Assembly (NCBI RefSeq): GCF_905220365.1 | Contig: NC_061131.1 | Coordinates: 4,960,001-5,024,000, forward strand | Length of the DNA stretch: 64,000 nucleotides | From: Vanessa cardui | Lineage: Eukaryota; Arthropoda; Insecta; Lepidoptera; Nymphalidae | Direction: 5' to 3' | Shown here: one piece after another, positions 40,298 to 53,000 of the stretch | Layout of the letters: each line of letters begins with the position of its first letter | Numbering within the stretch: the first letter of the stretch is position 1 | Position numbers and translations under genes: made by a program | Notes under the pieces: generated by a model | Databases searched by the model: none | Seen by the model: only the letters and a program-made list of their open reading frames with translations | Told to the model about the DNA's origin: nothing

Positions 40298-40870
40298 CTA
40301 GCAACCCGCCCCGACTACTAAATATACTACAGAATGTCTTTATAATTATACAACGACCAGAGCTTTCTCGTCATAAGGCAATATAAACCGCTATGTCCCT
40401 GTGTTTTAAATCTGTTATATCTTCCAAAATATAAATTTAAATTATATACTGTAATGTAAGGTATTAATCTGTATTAAATGCACAATATATTTATGGTACT
40501 TAATTGGGTAAAGATATATACTGTATTGATAAAAATGACTTCTTCAATAAGCCATTATTTCTCATAAAAAATAAGTTAAAAATTTTTTATCGTGGGTTAC
40601 CCGCCCGAAGAGATAGATATGTACTTTTTTGTAGACCTAGATGGACAATACTGTAGTACATTATTTTGGTCTATCTCGTAGGGTTCAGCTAGCGTATGCA
40701 ATGAAAAGTCTAATATGTGTTCATTTACGACATTACATTAGATACCTCTAAAATATCAGTGTTTCTCTTTATATTATGCATACAAACCTTCCTCATACGT
40801 CACTCTATTAAAAAAAAACCATCAAAATCCGTTGCGTAGTTTTAAAGATAGCATACACAATGACAGATGT
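40298..40870 (-). mobile_element. Helitron-like element, family A, interrupted copy
   Basis: Reverse copy beginning CTAGCAACCCGCCCCGACTA and ending near CAAAATCCGTTGCGTAGTTT, with a family core (ATATCAGTGTTTCTC, AAACCTTCC) between. About 350 unrelated bases separate the 3' end from the core, so it is either an insertion into one copy or two fragments. Confidence 0.5.
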
Positions 40871-42009
40871 TTTATACAATGCAGTGATACCCTACACTCA
40901 GGAATAATGTAGCTTTATATTAGTGATTTTGTATTGAACATTTGTTACAGATTACCTCAACATACAAACAAATTTAACCCCTAAATAATATCAGTAGATA
41001 TATATTGTTATATGATAAGCTCGTAATCTTAATCAGGTTATTTAAAATGTACTGACATTTATACAATATTCGATTTGGTTATAATATTTTTTATATTCTT
41101 TTACAAGTAAATATTAATAAACTTGTAAATGAAAAAAACCGTTCTAAGCGTCTTGATTAATAGGTTTTTGATTAGATAAATAAATTAAATATTTGATAAA
41201 AAAATTGACCGAATGTATTTTAAATTTTAAAATAAGATAACGCCTTATTAATATTGTATTCGTTTTATTAATAGAAATATTCATTTTATTGATTTGAAAC
41301 TGTGAGACTCTGTTAGTAAAATATTTGATAGATTTTATTTTACGTAATTTGATACGATTAAAAATTTATTACATTAACAGTATATACTTCGAGTTTCTCT
41401 ACAAAATAGTTATATATTTAATTTATTATTGATTCAATGATTTCGAAGATTTCGCCGATAGGTTTTATAGCGTTCTTAATAAAGTAATAAGTGACATATC
41501 AAATTTTATTAACTCCAAAGCTAAGAATCAGTCCGAAGCACCTGTCATTTTTATACAAGTGTTTACGATTATGTACAAAATCAAAGAAACTCGTTTCGAA
41601 TCGAACCAGTTTTAATCGTTTGTTTTATCTAAAAGTATATATTATGTAAATTCGTCATTCCTTTTTGGTGGCATAATTCTTTTCTAATGTAAAGTAAAAT
41701 GTATGAATCATAATACATTTTATTAACATTATGCACATTAAACTATACGAGAGGTTACATTCTTGACCCGGGACACGATTCGGTCTAATGAACTAAATAT
41801 TCAATGTAGACTGGTTTGGTTTTTTTTTTTTAATAATACATATATTTCAAATTCTGACGACCGCATACAATATAAATCCAAAATATCATTATATTCGAAC
41901 ATGAATTTATTGATTTTTAAAACATTAAAATAGCGTTTATATTTAATTTTATATATAAACAAAAGAAATTAAATGAAAGATTGTATGTTTATCCCTTATT
42001 CCTTATCCT

Positions 42010-42263
42010 TACATAGTATAAGTCGCTTACCGCAGTTTGTCCCTATGTATGCTTAGATCTCTCAAATTACGCAACGGATTTTGATGCGTTTTTTTTTTAT
42101 AGATACAGTGATTCGAGAGGAAGGTTCCATGGAATATATAGTAGAGAAACACTAATAATTTTAGAAGTTTCTAATGTGATGTCATGAATAGTAAGTATAT
42201 TTAGTTACAGTAGTATATTTAGTATCAGTATTGCACCTGCGCTAAGCCAAAGCGGGTCGCTAG
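42010..42263 (+). mobile_element. Helitron-like element, family A
   Basis: ACATAGTATAAGTCGCTTAC, ACGCAACGGATTTTGATGCG, TTCGAGAGGAAGGTTCC, ending GCGGGTCGCTAG/T. The hairpin is partly decayed (GCTAAGCCAAAGCGGG). Confidence 0.66.
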
Positions 42264-43367
42264 TATTCTTATATAATATCTTATTCATCAACATCAGTCG
42301 ACTATTGCCATTTATGGGGTCAGAGCAATATGTAAACAGACTGAAAAAAAAAGACTAAATAATAGCTTGTCGATAGCTCCTCGTCACAGAACGGTGGCTA
42401 CAAGCTGTTTGATGCAGTGAGTGTGTCATCTCATAATGGTTTATTTGCTACCTTGTGTAGGAGTTTGTTAGTGTTGTTAATAATTATGATGTAATTATCG
42501 AATATCATGATGGCTGATGAACGAGAATAAGCCAACTAGTTAAGAAATATTATGTGCACAAATAAAAGCTTATGCAAATAATATTCATGTATGTATGTAT
42601 TTATGAAATATATATACTTTTATTTATAAGAAGATATCAATATAGATAGATATCCAATGAAACCGCAATGTATTCAGGAAGACTATCGGCACAAGTACTT
42701 CTCAAAGTACAGAAGAAAGTATAACAACGTGCTAAGTTCGATCTAACTACTACTGATTTTTTTAAAATAAAATTGTCTCCGTTATTAAGTTACATTGATG
42801 GTCCCATATATTTTTCTATGATTTGTAACATATAATGATCGTAAACTTTACATCGGTCAAGTAAGTACTTACTTAGCCATGTAGTAATGTAATGTTACCA
42901 ACCTTTATCCAAATGCCTGCAAGGGGATAGTTTACAAATTTTATGGATACGCACGTATATAAAAAAAAAAAAACAGTACTAGTTATTAAGTAATATATTC
43001 ATTAGGTAAAGTATATTCTGTCTAAGCTCTTAAATTTATTTTTATAAAAAAATCATACGTAATATTTTAGGGTTTAGTATTATATCGACATCTCGCATCT
43101 TTTTATAGAAGCATCTTGTAATAATAAGTTTGTTATTTAGTACAAACCTAGTCACATAGATGGCGTTGCTAAAAACATTCAGAATAATTTTGTTTTATTA
43201 TAATTAACTCTTTATATACGCTTCAATAATTATAATATATATTTTTATTTTAAATTGATTATAAAAAATATTCTACATACTTAACTTTTAAATAAAATGT
43301 TGTTTAATATAATTCCTAATGATTATAGTTTTAGGAGCGTGATACAGATGGCGCCACGTAAATAATG

Positions 43368-43373
43368 TTTATT
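43368..43373 (-). terminator. candidate polyadenylation signal (AATAAA) for the nudel-like gene
   Basis: This is the first exact AATAAA I see on the minus strand downstream of the stop codon, about 375 bases after it. Closer AT-rich variants such as AATATA occur near 43645, so the real site may be nearer. Weak evidence. Confidence 0.25.
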
Positions 43374-43748
43374 TGAGTCACATTTTTCTTTACTGAGCAC
43401 TTTGATCATAATATTATTTGGCTTATCATATTTTTTAACATTAAAAAACAACTGTAACTACAACGGTAAGAATAAAATCAGACATTATAACATTTTACTT
43501 AGTAGGTACTAGGTATATGCGTACAAACTACAATTGGAATTAAATAATAGTATTACACTAATTTCAGAATAAATAGGTACTTCAAGCCCAGAATTTGGTA
43601 CATTTTTACAATTATAAATAAAAAACAATATTGCACGTAAAAAATATATTCCTACAATTTGTATCATATCTTTAAAATTAACATATATATAGTAAACAAT
43701 ACATAGATATTATAAAACTAAATTTAAACACTGTTGAGTTATTGAGAT

Positions 43749-44061
43749 TTAAAGACATTCTATGAAGACTGGATAGCAATTTTCCTTTTCGTCAACAACC
43801 GCGCGAGCAATAGGCGTATGACTATTTCTCAATTTAATGGTAGTGTTCAAATTAAGCGTTATATTTGAAAACTTATCAACAACAACATTGTTGTGTCTAT
43901 CTGTTGTAACTTGTGGCATTGTTAGTTGCTTAGCGTGACCACTTATAAATCCGAGAGTTCTACATATCTCCTCCAATTCTGATCTCGTATGGTTTTGTTT
44001 GGGAAAGCATTTGGAATACCAAACACCGTGTGATCTGACGATTACTTCGCCAACTCCGTAT
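43749..44061 (-). CDS. ndl: nudel exon 25: C-terminal SRCR-like domain and stop
   Basis: The terminal exon starts after a GAAATTTCAG acceptor and ends with TAA at 43751-43749. It encodes GVGEVIVRSHGVWYSKC, then LEEICRTLGFISG, and closes with ENCYPVFIECL. These three motifs match the start, middle and end strands of the SRCR-like domains in exons 8-9 and 17-18. Unlike those two, this domain is not interrupted by an intron and is not followed by a protease: the protein ends five residues beyond the last motif cysteine pair. A tRNA-headed SINE lies in the preceding intron. Confidence 0.86.
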
Positions 44062-47000
44062 CTGAAATTTCATATTCAAACGTGAAAGAGGGAAATATTT
44101 CTGTTAAAGGAACTGATTTTGGTTAAACAGTTGTGTTATTCCAAAAGCACAACCTAAAAAATCGTCACGTATAACAAAATTGAAATGACAGAAAGTGATT
44201 AGCGACAATGACTGCATTATTAATTACAGGTAGCTGTTAAAGAATGAGCCGAGATGGCCCAGTGGTTAGAACGCGTGCATCTTAACCAATGATTGCGGGT
44301 TCAAACCTATGTAAGCACCACTGAAAATTCATGTTCTTAATTTGCGTTTATAATTGATCTCGAGCTCAGCGATTAATGAAAACATCGTGAGGAAACCTAC
44401 ATGTATTTAATTTCAACAAAATTCTGCCACATGTGAATCCATCAAACCGCATTGGAGCAGCGTGGTAATATATACTCCAAACCTGCTCCCCAACAGGAAG
44501 AGGAGGCCTTAGTAGGAAATTGACAAGTTGTTGTTGTTGTTAGAGAAAGTTCTTCAATATCATGGAAACGGAAAGTTCTGTGAGTTCTTACAAATAAGCT
44601 TTGAATGTGCAAGAGACATCGATGAATATTTGAGTTTGTTTCCATTCCTATGTAAAAATAAATTAGTATACTTACGGAGTTCCATCGGGTGATCTAAGGC
44701 CTATACAAGTCCTCTCGTCTTCTCCGTTCGGACAATCTCTGACACCATCGCAAACCATATCAGAAGCGACACAGTAATCTTCATTGCTGGATACCTGAGA
44801 ACATCTGTAACACAAAATGAAATATAAGACGTACTAATATTTAGTTACATAAAAAACATATCTTAGATTAATCTCTTACACTTTTATTAAAAATAGGATT
44901 TTTTTCTAAAATATTGTTCAACCATATTGTACTAGGTAAATATTAGTTTGACAAGTAGGTTTATTCTGAACTTACTTATATGCTTCTTTGGCAAAGCATT
45001 TACAATACATTGGGTCTTCATCACTTCTATCATGGCAATGAAGAATACCGTCACATAGTCTAGAAGGCATCACACGACTCAGATAATCAGAACAAGTCGT
45101 TTGTCCGGGTTCATCGGTACCGTCGCCACAGTCATCGTGACCATCTTTGAAGAGTTCTTTGAAAATGCATTGACCGTTATGGCATTTTAGTTGACCAACT
45201 GGACATTCTGAAAAATTAAATATTACATTTTTTTTTGTTCGATTTTTACCCGATCTAGACAAAGTATACATTTAACAGTACCAGTAGATACGTTTATATG
45301 TACTTGGTGATAAGGCTTTGTGCAAACCTATCTGGGTAGGTAACACCCACTCATCGGTTATTCTACCGCCAAACAAGAGTACTCATTGTTACAGTACTCA
45401 GTGTTGTTGTGTTCCGGTTTGAAGGGTAATTGAGTTAGTGTAACTACAGGCACAATAACGTCTTAGTTCAAAATATTTGTGGCAAATTGGCGATACGAGG
45501 AATGTTTAATATTTCTTAAAGCGCCATTGTCTATGGGCGGTGGTTACCATTTACTGTGCTTAACCACCAACGCATACAATAAAAATATACCGCTTTAGTA
45601 TCTAATAGAGTTATTTTATATCATATACTACTAAGTGACTTTATCCTTTATAGGAAATATTTATGAGATATTGTAGTAGTTTTACCACAGCCACGATGGT
45701 GTGGATCCTTGTCACATATAAGGGATTTCTTTTTACACGCTTCCTTCGATTCGTCAACACCGTCCTCACAATCGGTCACACCATCGCAAATATTACGTAG
45801 TTTTATGCACTTCCCACGCTTACACCTTATTCCGTCACAATCGTGAAACTCATTTTGGTCAACGGAATCTGAAACTAAATTTTCTGTTATAGCCTAAACA
45901 TATTTAAGGCGTTTATAGTTGGGCTCTTGAGAATATTTCTATTTATTTTAACAACTAAATATTCAACAATGGATATAGAAAAGCAATCGAGACTCAACAA
46001 AGTAATTTGATTGGATTAAGTCATCTATGAAATGCATGGTGTCAAGTCAGATTACGTTATTAATATCATTTTTATTATAATTGATTACTTATTTACCTTC
46101 GTAATATTTAATTTCATGTTTTAAATTTCCAATATCAGTTCCTATAATTCGATCACTTGACGAACAATTTTCTTCATTCATTATAAAAGACGCTGCTGGA
46201 TACCATCCTTGTTTAGTATGACAAGATATTATACCTGCCCATTGGGAGCTCATAGTTGGCTGTAAATTAATGATAAATAATAATTATGGATTCCATTATT
46301 TATTTAATAATTGTTCTCCACTGGAAAAAAAAGAATTTGGTACAGTCGCAATCCACTATGATAGGCCACTTTTTTGATAAAGAATATATAGGAAGAATAT
46401 ATAGGAAGAAGAATATAAGAATAGGTTGGCGGACGAGCATATGAGCCATTTGATGGTAAGTAGTCGCCATCCATAGACAATGACGCTGTAAGAAATATTA
46501 ACTACTGCTTACATCGTCAATGCGCCACTTGGGAACTAAGATGCTATGTCCCTCGTGCCTTCAAACCGGAATACAACAATATTGCGTACTGTTGTCAAGC
46601 GGTAGAGTATCTGATGAGTGGGTGGTACCTACCCAGGCGGGCTTGCACAAAGCCCTACCACCAAGTATGCCGATGTAATGTGTTATTTTAATGTTTACTA
46701 GCTTTTGATTTTGACTCTTTAAGCTATGATTGGCTGCAAGGCTTGGCTTAAGCAGTAATAGTAGTAAAATATAAAATAGTATGTACTAATTTCAGAAACA
46801 AATAAATGAAGATTGTACTAACATGACATAAAGTCGATGGCTTTTGTAAAATGAAACATCGGTTATGTAAGTCGCACTCGTCGGTTTCCTTTAAGAAAAC
46901 ATTAAAGGTGTCGTTATTTTTATCTTGTCCCACTGCGACGCATATTGTGTTTTTACTATCTTCAAAATACCTAAAATGATATAATTATGCTTAAAAGTAG

Positions 47001-50000
47001 ATTGATGTCGTTAAAAGCTTTTATTCAACCTTGCAAGCTAAATTTTAACCACATTTTCATGTGCTACAGAGCTAAAATTATTTTGGTTCAATTTTGATGA
47101 TTATATTTTTATAACAATTACATACTAACTATAATAGACTCCAGTGTGTAAAGTTCTCGACAGCCAATATCAAAACACCAACAATTTTGTATACACGTCA
47201 ATTATAATATTCACTATTTTCGTCAGCATAAAGTATTCAAAAAAATCTTTTGTATTTTCTATATACTAATTTAATGTTGATATTTTTATTAAAGTGACAC
47301 TTACGAAGCTATCACCACCATTGGTTTCACCATAGTCGAATAAACAGCTGGTTGTTTCAAATGTAATAAAATAACCTTACTGCGATATAAATCTTTCTTT
47401 GCATCGATTTGATATACTTGTTCGTAAGGACCTATAATTGAACCGAGCGTTTTATGCGACCCAAGTGAGACTGAAATAAAATGATGGCTTAATCTGAAAT
47501 CAATTGTAAAATATATGTATTATATAAATAAGCAAAGTTATAGAAGCAATGTTTATTTAAAAAAAAGGAAGCTTACGTTGTACTCTTCAGACAGGAATTA
47601 CCCATTAAAACCCAAGATAAATCAACCAAAACGCCCATACATTTATATTTTCCATTTACATACAATTTAGCTATCCACGGCCATAAATGATTAGTAACTG
47701 AATTTGTTTCATTGTTGTGTTCAAGTTCTTGTTTCTTTTCAAAGTTTGTATAAAGAGAATGATCACAATAAATATATAATGCCATGCAAGTTTTTGTAAT
47801 ATTCGGCACACATTCTTCTTTTATAACCTCAGGATTTTTTATAATATAATTATTGTTTTGACTATCATTGCTTGCTTTATATGCAAAACTAACCGGAACT
47901 TTAAGATCGATGTCTCGTTTATCTTTCTTTTTTTCTATAGAATTTTGGAAGTCACCTTTTAAATTTATATACTTTATCATGAATCTATTTGCTGAGCTAA
48001 AAATAAAAAGCAATTATTCATAGATATTTCCGAATTACTTTTGTATAACTTAAGTAATCATAGTACATATTTTAAAACAAAGGTACCTGAAACCAAGATA
48101 TCGACACATGTGTGAAGCAGCTTCTTCTTGTTCTTGAATTGACATATCATCTTCACATACTATTTGCCAATTTCCATCTTGTTTTTTCGTTAAATAACCT
48201 TCTAGAGTAACTTCTGGTTTGCCATTCAAATCAAAATCAATATATTTTCCATTTGAAAGAGTGTCTGCAACGAAATTTGAATAATTTTAATGTTGTCAAT
48301 GAGTGCTTAAATCAAAGTGATAGTTTTCTTATTTGAAATTTTATACTTACAACAATCTAATTCATCTTCTCCTAAAGGACATTGTGGTTTGCCATCACAA
48401 ACTTTGTTTGATGACAGGCATATTTGACTTCGCTTGCATAGGAAATGATCTTCCTCACAACTATCTGAAATCATTTATTAACATGTTAATGAAAAGCAAA
48501 TAAATTTGAATGAATTGATAGTTAATTTTGGTACTTACAACAATCTATTTCATCATGACCGTCAGCGCAATCAAAATTTCCATCGCATATGAGTTTGTTA
48601 TCATATGTTGTCAAATAATCGAGACACGTGCAATCCAATTCATCGGTGCCATCTTCACAGTCTGCTTTGTGATCGCATCGAGTCGCGTAAGGGACGATTT
48701 GGTATATTCTGTGAACACTCTTTATTTCTCTATCTCTAATCTTTTGGAAAATTTATAAGCATACGATTGCTTTTTATTTAATTTAAAATGATGAATGTTC
48801 TACAAATAGTTTGATATGAATAAAAGACTTACACATAATATTAAGTATAAAATATTACCTTCTACATTGGAAGTCTATTGGTGTTAGGTGCTTTTTTCTA
48901 ATTTTTGCAGGTTGAAGTTCTGAAAGCATGAGATCTACTATGTTATTTACAGCTTCGTCTCTAGAGTCTAGTTGTTTAAGATTTCGTGTATTATGTTCGA
49001 CATTAGTTGACTCAGATATTATCTGATCACTTATCTGATCATTAGTACTATTTTTAACAGAAACCTCTGATTTTTCTGTGACCGAATTCGTAAAAGGAAG
49101 AAATTCGATAATAAATTCGTGCGAGTTTTGATCTGTTTCACTACTTGTATCACTTTTGTAATTTTTTATAGACTCTTTGTCGGCGTTGCCTTCAGTACTA
49201 GCTGTCAAAAAATCATCGACGTCCAGTTTATTTGTCGTTTTTTCATCATTCCCATAGTAACTAATGGAAATTGTTGTTTCAAAGGGTGGAGCTGTTGTTA
49301 CTGTTTGACTCAAGTCTGAATTAATTTTGTCATTTTCTTGGACATTCTTTTCCAATGACATTGATTCTAGGGGATATATTTTGATATTTGATGCTTCTTG
49401 TTCCATCACTTCATTTAATGTTGTTAATGTGATAATTGGATCAATAGTAACACTTTCGTCAAAATTTTTTTCATTTTCGTCTTCGTGTGAGTAATCTATA
49501 TTTGCTATTTCAACAGTAGAAGCATGTTTCATATCTTCTTCGAGTTTGGTAAATTCTGTACTATAAATGGGTGATTGTGTTACAGACATCGGGGTTATTA
49601 TGTTTCTGGCATTATCACTATTCGGTTTCATATGTAAATAACTTATAGTTTCGTCGGTGTATTGATCGTTTGAGTTAGTTAAAGTTGTATCAGAAGTTGT
49701 TATAGTTGATTCCGTTACGCTTATAGAATTTTGACTATCTTCAATGTATTCGATATTGATTTCAGTAGTTAAGGCATTGTTTTTATTATTTAAACTAATA
49801 TTCATACTTTCATTGTTTAGTGATGTATTTTCTAATTTTGTAATTGGCTCTGAAATCGTATCGCTCACTGAAGATCTAGTAGCCACATCACAGTTGTATT
49901 CATCTTCTCCATCAAGACAGTCTATAATTTTATCACACATTCGTTTTTTTGGCAGACATTTCAGAATACCAGAATCACATCTAAAGCCCGGACATTCTTG

Positions 50001-53000
50001 TTTTGGTTGTATCATCGGTAATGATTTTGTTGCTGTTTAAAGAAATAATTCAGCTTTAAAAACATTTGCTAAATGAACCGTACATATAACCTATATTTAG
50101 GGTTTAGTGATTAATACAAACTTACATGTGTGGTATCTTATCCAAGACACAAAGAGGCTAACTCTTGTATAAACTCCTGGTTCACCTTTTCTTGCACAAC
50201 CATCTCCATGACTAACGATACCTGCTACATACCATTGTTGAGAATTCAAAGGATTTCTACATAATAACGGTCCTCCACTATCACCCTGTAAATGTAATAA
50301 GTAAGCCCTTTTATAAATATTATTCTTTATGCAAGCACCGCTTGGTAGAGCCTAACCACTTATTCAATTCAACCAACTAACAGGAATATTTCTAAATAAG
50401 TATATTTTAATGGGATTTAATGCAAACTAAGATGATTATAACTTAAGTTATGATTTCCAGTTTGATGAATGAGTGAGCCAGGGTAACTAAAGGCTCACGG
50501 TAAAGGAACGTAACATATTGGTTCCCAGTGTTGCTGGCATATTGGTGATGTAACGGTTACAGTGCCAGTGTCTGTGGGTCGTAACATTGGATGGTCGATA
50601 TATCAATCGAGACTTAAAATACAAATAAATATTACAAAAATATTAATTCAAATTTAATAAGAATCCCGCAGCTACGATAAAGTCACCTAAATACTATAAA
50701 TATCTCTTAATTAAATCAATAAAATGTACTGATAGAACTTATAACTTACTTGACATGTATCCTTTCCACCTTCGACAAGACCAGCACATATTTCATTACC
50801 ATCTAAATCATCTTGATGTTTACATTTGTCCCAAATTGGAACTTCCACCTCCCGCATATGATCAGCTGTAATTATATTTAATTTGATTTTATCATTAACT
50901 TTAGTTTTGTAAATAGTAAACGTAAACGATTCTGTCTCTTAGTTTATATTACTTACGATCAGGTCCATGTTCTACCGTAGCTCCCCATCCTACAGCAGTA
51001 CAAATGGTTCCAGCTGGTGGTCCCCACATCCAGTCTGCACCAGCAACTTCTGGACTTGGTAAGCATATTGGTCGCACCCAGCGACTAAATTGTATGCCAG
51101 GTTTCACTCTTAATAATGATAGATCATTTTTCATGTCTTCTTGGTTATAATTATGATTGACAATTATATGAGATACGCGATGGTTTTGTTCTTGGGGTGA
51201 AAAAGAAAATCGACGAAGCATACCGACTTGCACTTCATAATAATACTGCCAAAACCTGAATCGTAGATTTTTTTATATTAAATAAATTGTGAATTAGATA
51301 GATTACATAATAACACAAGAACACGAGCAACTTGTGCAAAAATTGATTGATGATGATTATGAAGATTATTGATACATTGCCATTTTTTAAATAATTGAAT
51401 GGTATGCTTACTTATTCACACAGTGTGCTGCGGACATGACCCAATTTTGATTTATTATTACTCCACCACAGTGAAACATTCCATCCCTGTACAATGCAAC
51501 CATCCAAGGCCAAGCGGCCGGCTGACTGGGTTTACCTCCAACCACTCTACCTTGAGCCCTTTTGCTCCTTACTTCATCAATTTTACCGTCACTTAAATAA
51601 TTCAAAGGGATCTCTGATCTCACGCTTTTATTTCCTACGTTTCTTTTCATTCGGTCGCCGTAAAACGTCATAGGTTGTGGGCGCCTTTGGAGAAGATATC
51701 TTTTGTTCCGGCCAAAGAGATGGTTTTCTATTGCTGTATTCTGTGATAAAAGCGCCATAAACTTTATATCATATGTCACGAGAAATACCTAATATTTTTA
51801 AATTAAAATTTCACTTTAAATCAATTAGTATTAACGAACATAACATAATTCTTAGTATGTTTATAAAATCGTAATTATAGTACAGCTATAATTTTACAGA
51901 ATATTCATGGTCTATTTAGACTTAAACTTACCTCTTTCAAAAGCTGTGTCGCAGTAAGAATTCTGGTGCCGCATAATAAATCAGGACATGTAACGTATAC
52001 GGCAGAAGAATTCAAACACGTATTACTTGTATGTAAAAGTCCCCCAGGAGCAGTACTTATGTAATTTACTTTAAGTAATGGGTCTATTTGTAAGATTTGG
52101 ATAAATGGTGGCCTGTAAGGTATTTTAATTTTAAATAAAAATCCAAAATAATATTACTATGGTGCTTTTGAGATTTATTTAATCTCAGATTTTATCTAAT
52201 TTGAAATAAAGTACCTTATAATAAGACCTGTTTCGCGACGACATGCATCGTGTGCCCACATGTATGGATTGCTACATACAGCGTACCAATTTCCTTTATA
52301 ATTTCTGTGCAAGTACCCATCTGTATTTGAAATTGCAAATAGCTGTAAAATTCAAATATTTTAACACTTTGCAAGATAATATAATAAGGAACAACAAAAC
52401 TTTGTTTATCAATGCTAAATGAAAAAAAAAATTGTATACATTTTTAAATTATTCTCACTCTCATTCTCACATTATACTCACAGGTTTCTTGTGCAAACTC
52501 GGGGCTAACATTGTACAGTCAATTTCGTCTTTGTGATTCGGACAATCAACTATATTGTTGCAGCGTTGTTCCTTAGAAAAACATGTGCTTAAATTAAAAT
52601 TAAGATCTTCACAACTAAATGTATCTTCGCTGCAGCCTGTAAATGATTGATAATAATAATTATTATTCGTAATACTATGTTATATTTTTCGTTTTTTGTA
52701 CTCACCATAACATCCCATTTCATCTTCACCAAATGGACAATCGAAATATCCGTCACATATTCTAGATTCATCCACTCTAGATTTACAACTGCATCTAGAT
52801 TCATCGCTCACGTCATCACAGTCAACGTTACCATCGCACCAGTTCTTTTCATCAACACAGAAGTTACCGCTTTCACAGGATATCTTGCCCATGGGACATT
52901 CAACTTCATTGACAGGAGTGTTAGGCGGTGCATCCTTAAAAGCTGTGTCATGTCTAAAAGCAATTCATTTAAAAAAATACCTTTGTTTAGATTCATTTAC

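Larger units (their letters stand above)
35996..43367. other. gene-free block downstream of the nudel-like gene (36.0-43.4 kb)
   Basis: Contains the truncated SINE at 38533 and Helitron-like elements at 40298 and 42010. The 72-codon frame at 37404-37622 is balanced in composition (SRWFHSNGPWYEGPSIQK inside) but matches nothing I know. The moderately GC-richer 37.68-38.3 kb stretch (GACGCGCGGAATAATGATGA) is single-copy-looking. Confidence 0.45.

Noticed and set aside
43085..43345. Pair of AGATGGCG words (ATAGATGGCGTTGC and CAGATGGCGCCACG) downstream of nudel
   Set aside because: They could be part of a regulatory site or a repeat, but two short matches are not enough to call anything.
48528..50040. 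Plus-strand open frames of 66-98 codons
   Set aside because: They lie antisense to nudel exons 14 and 15, whose LDLa cysteine pattern and splice sites are unambiguous.
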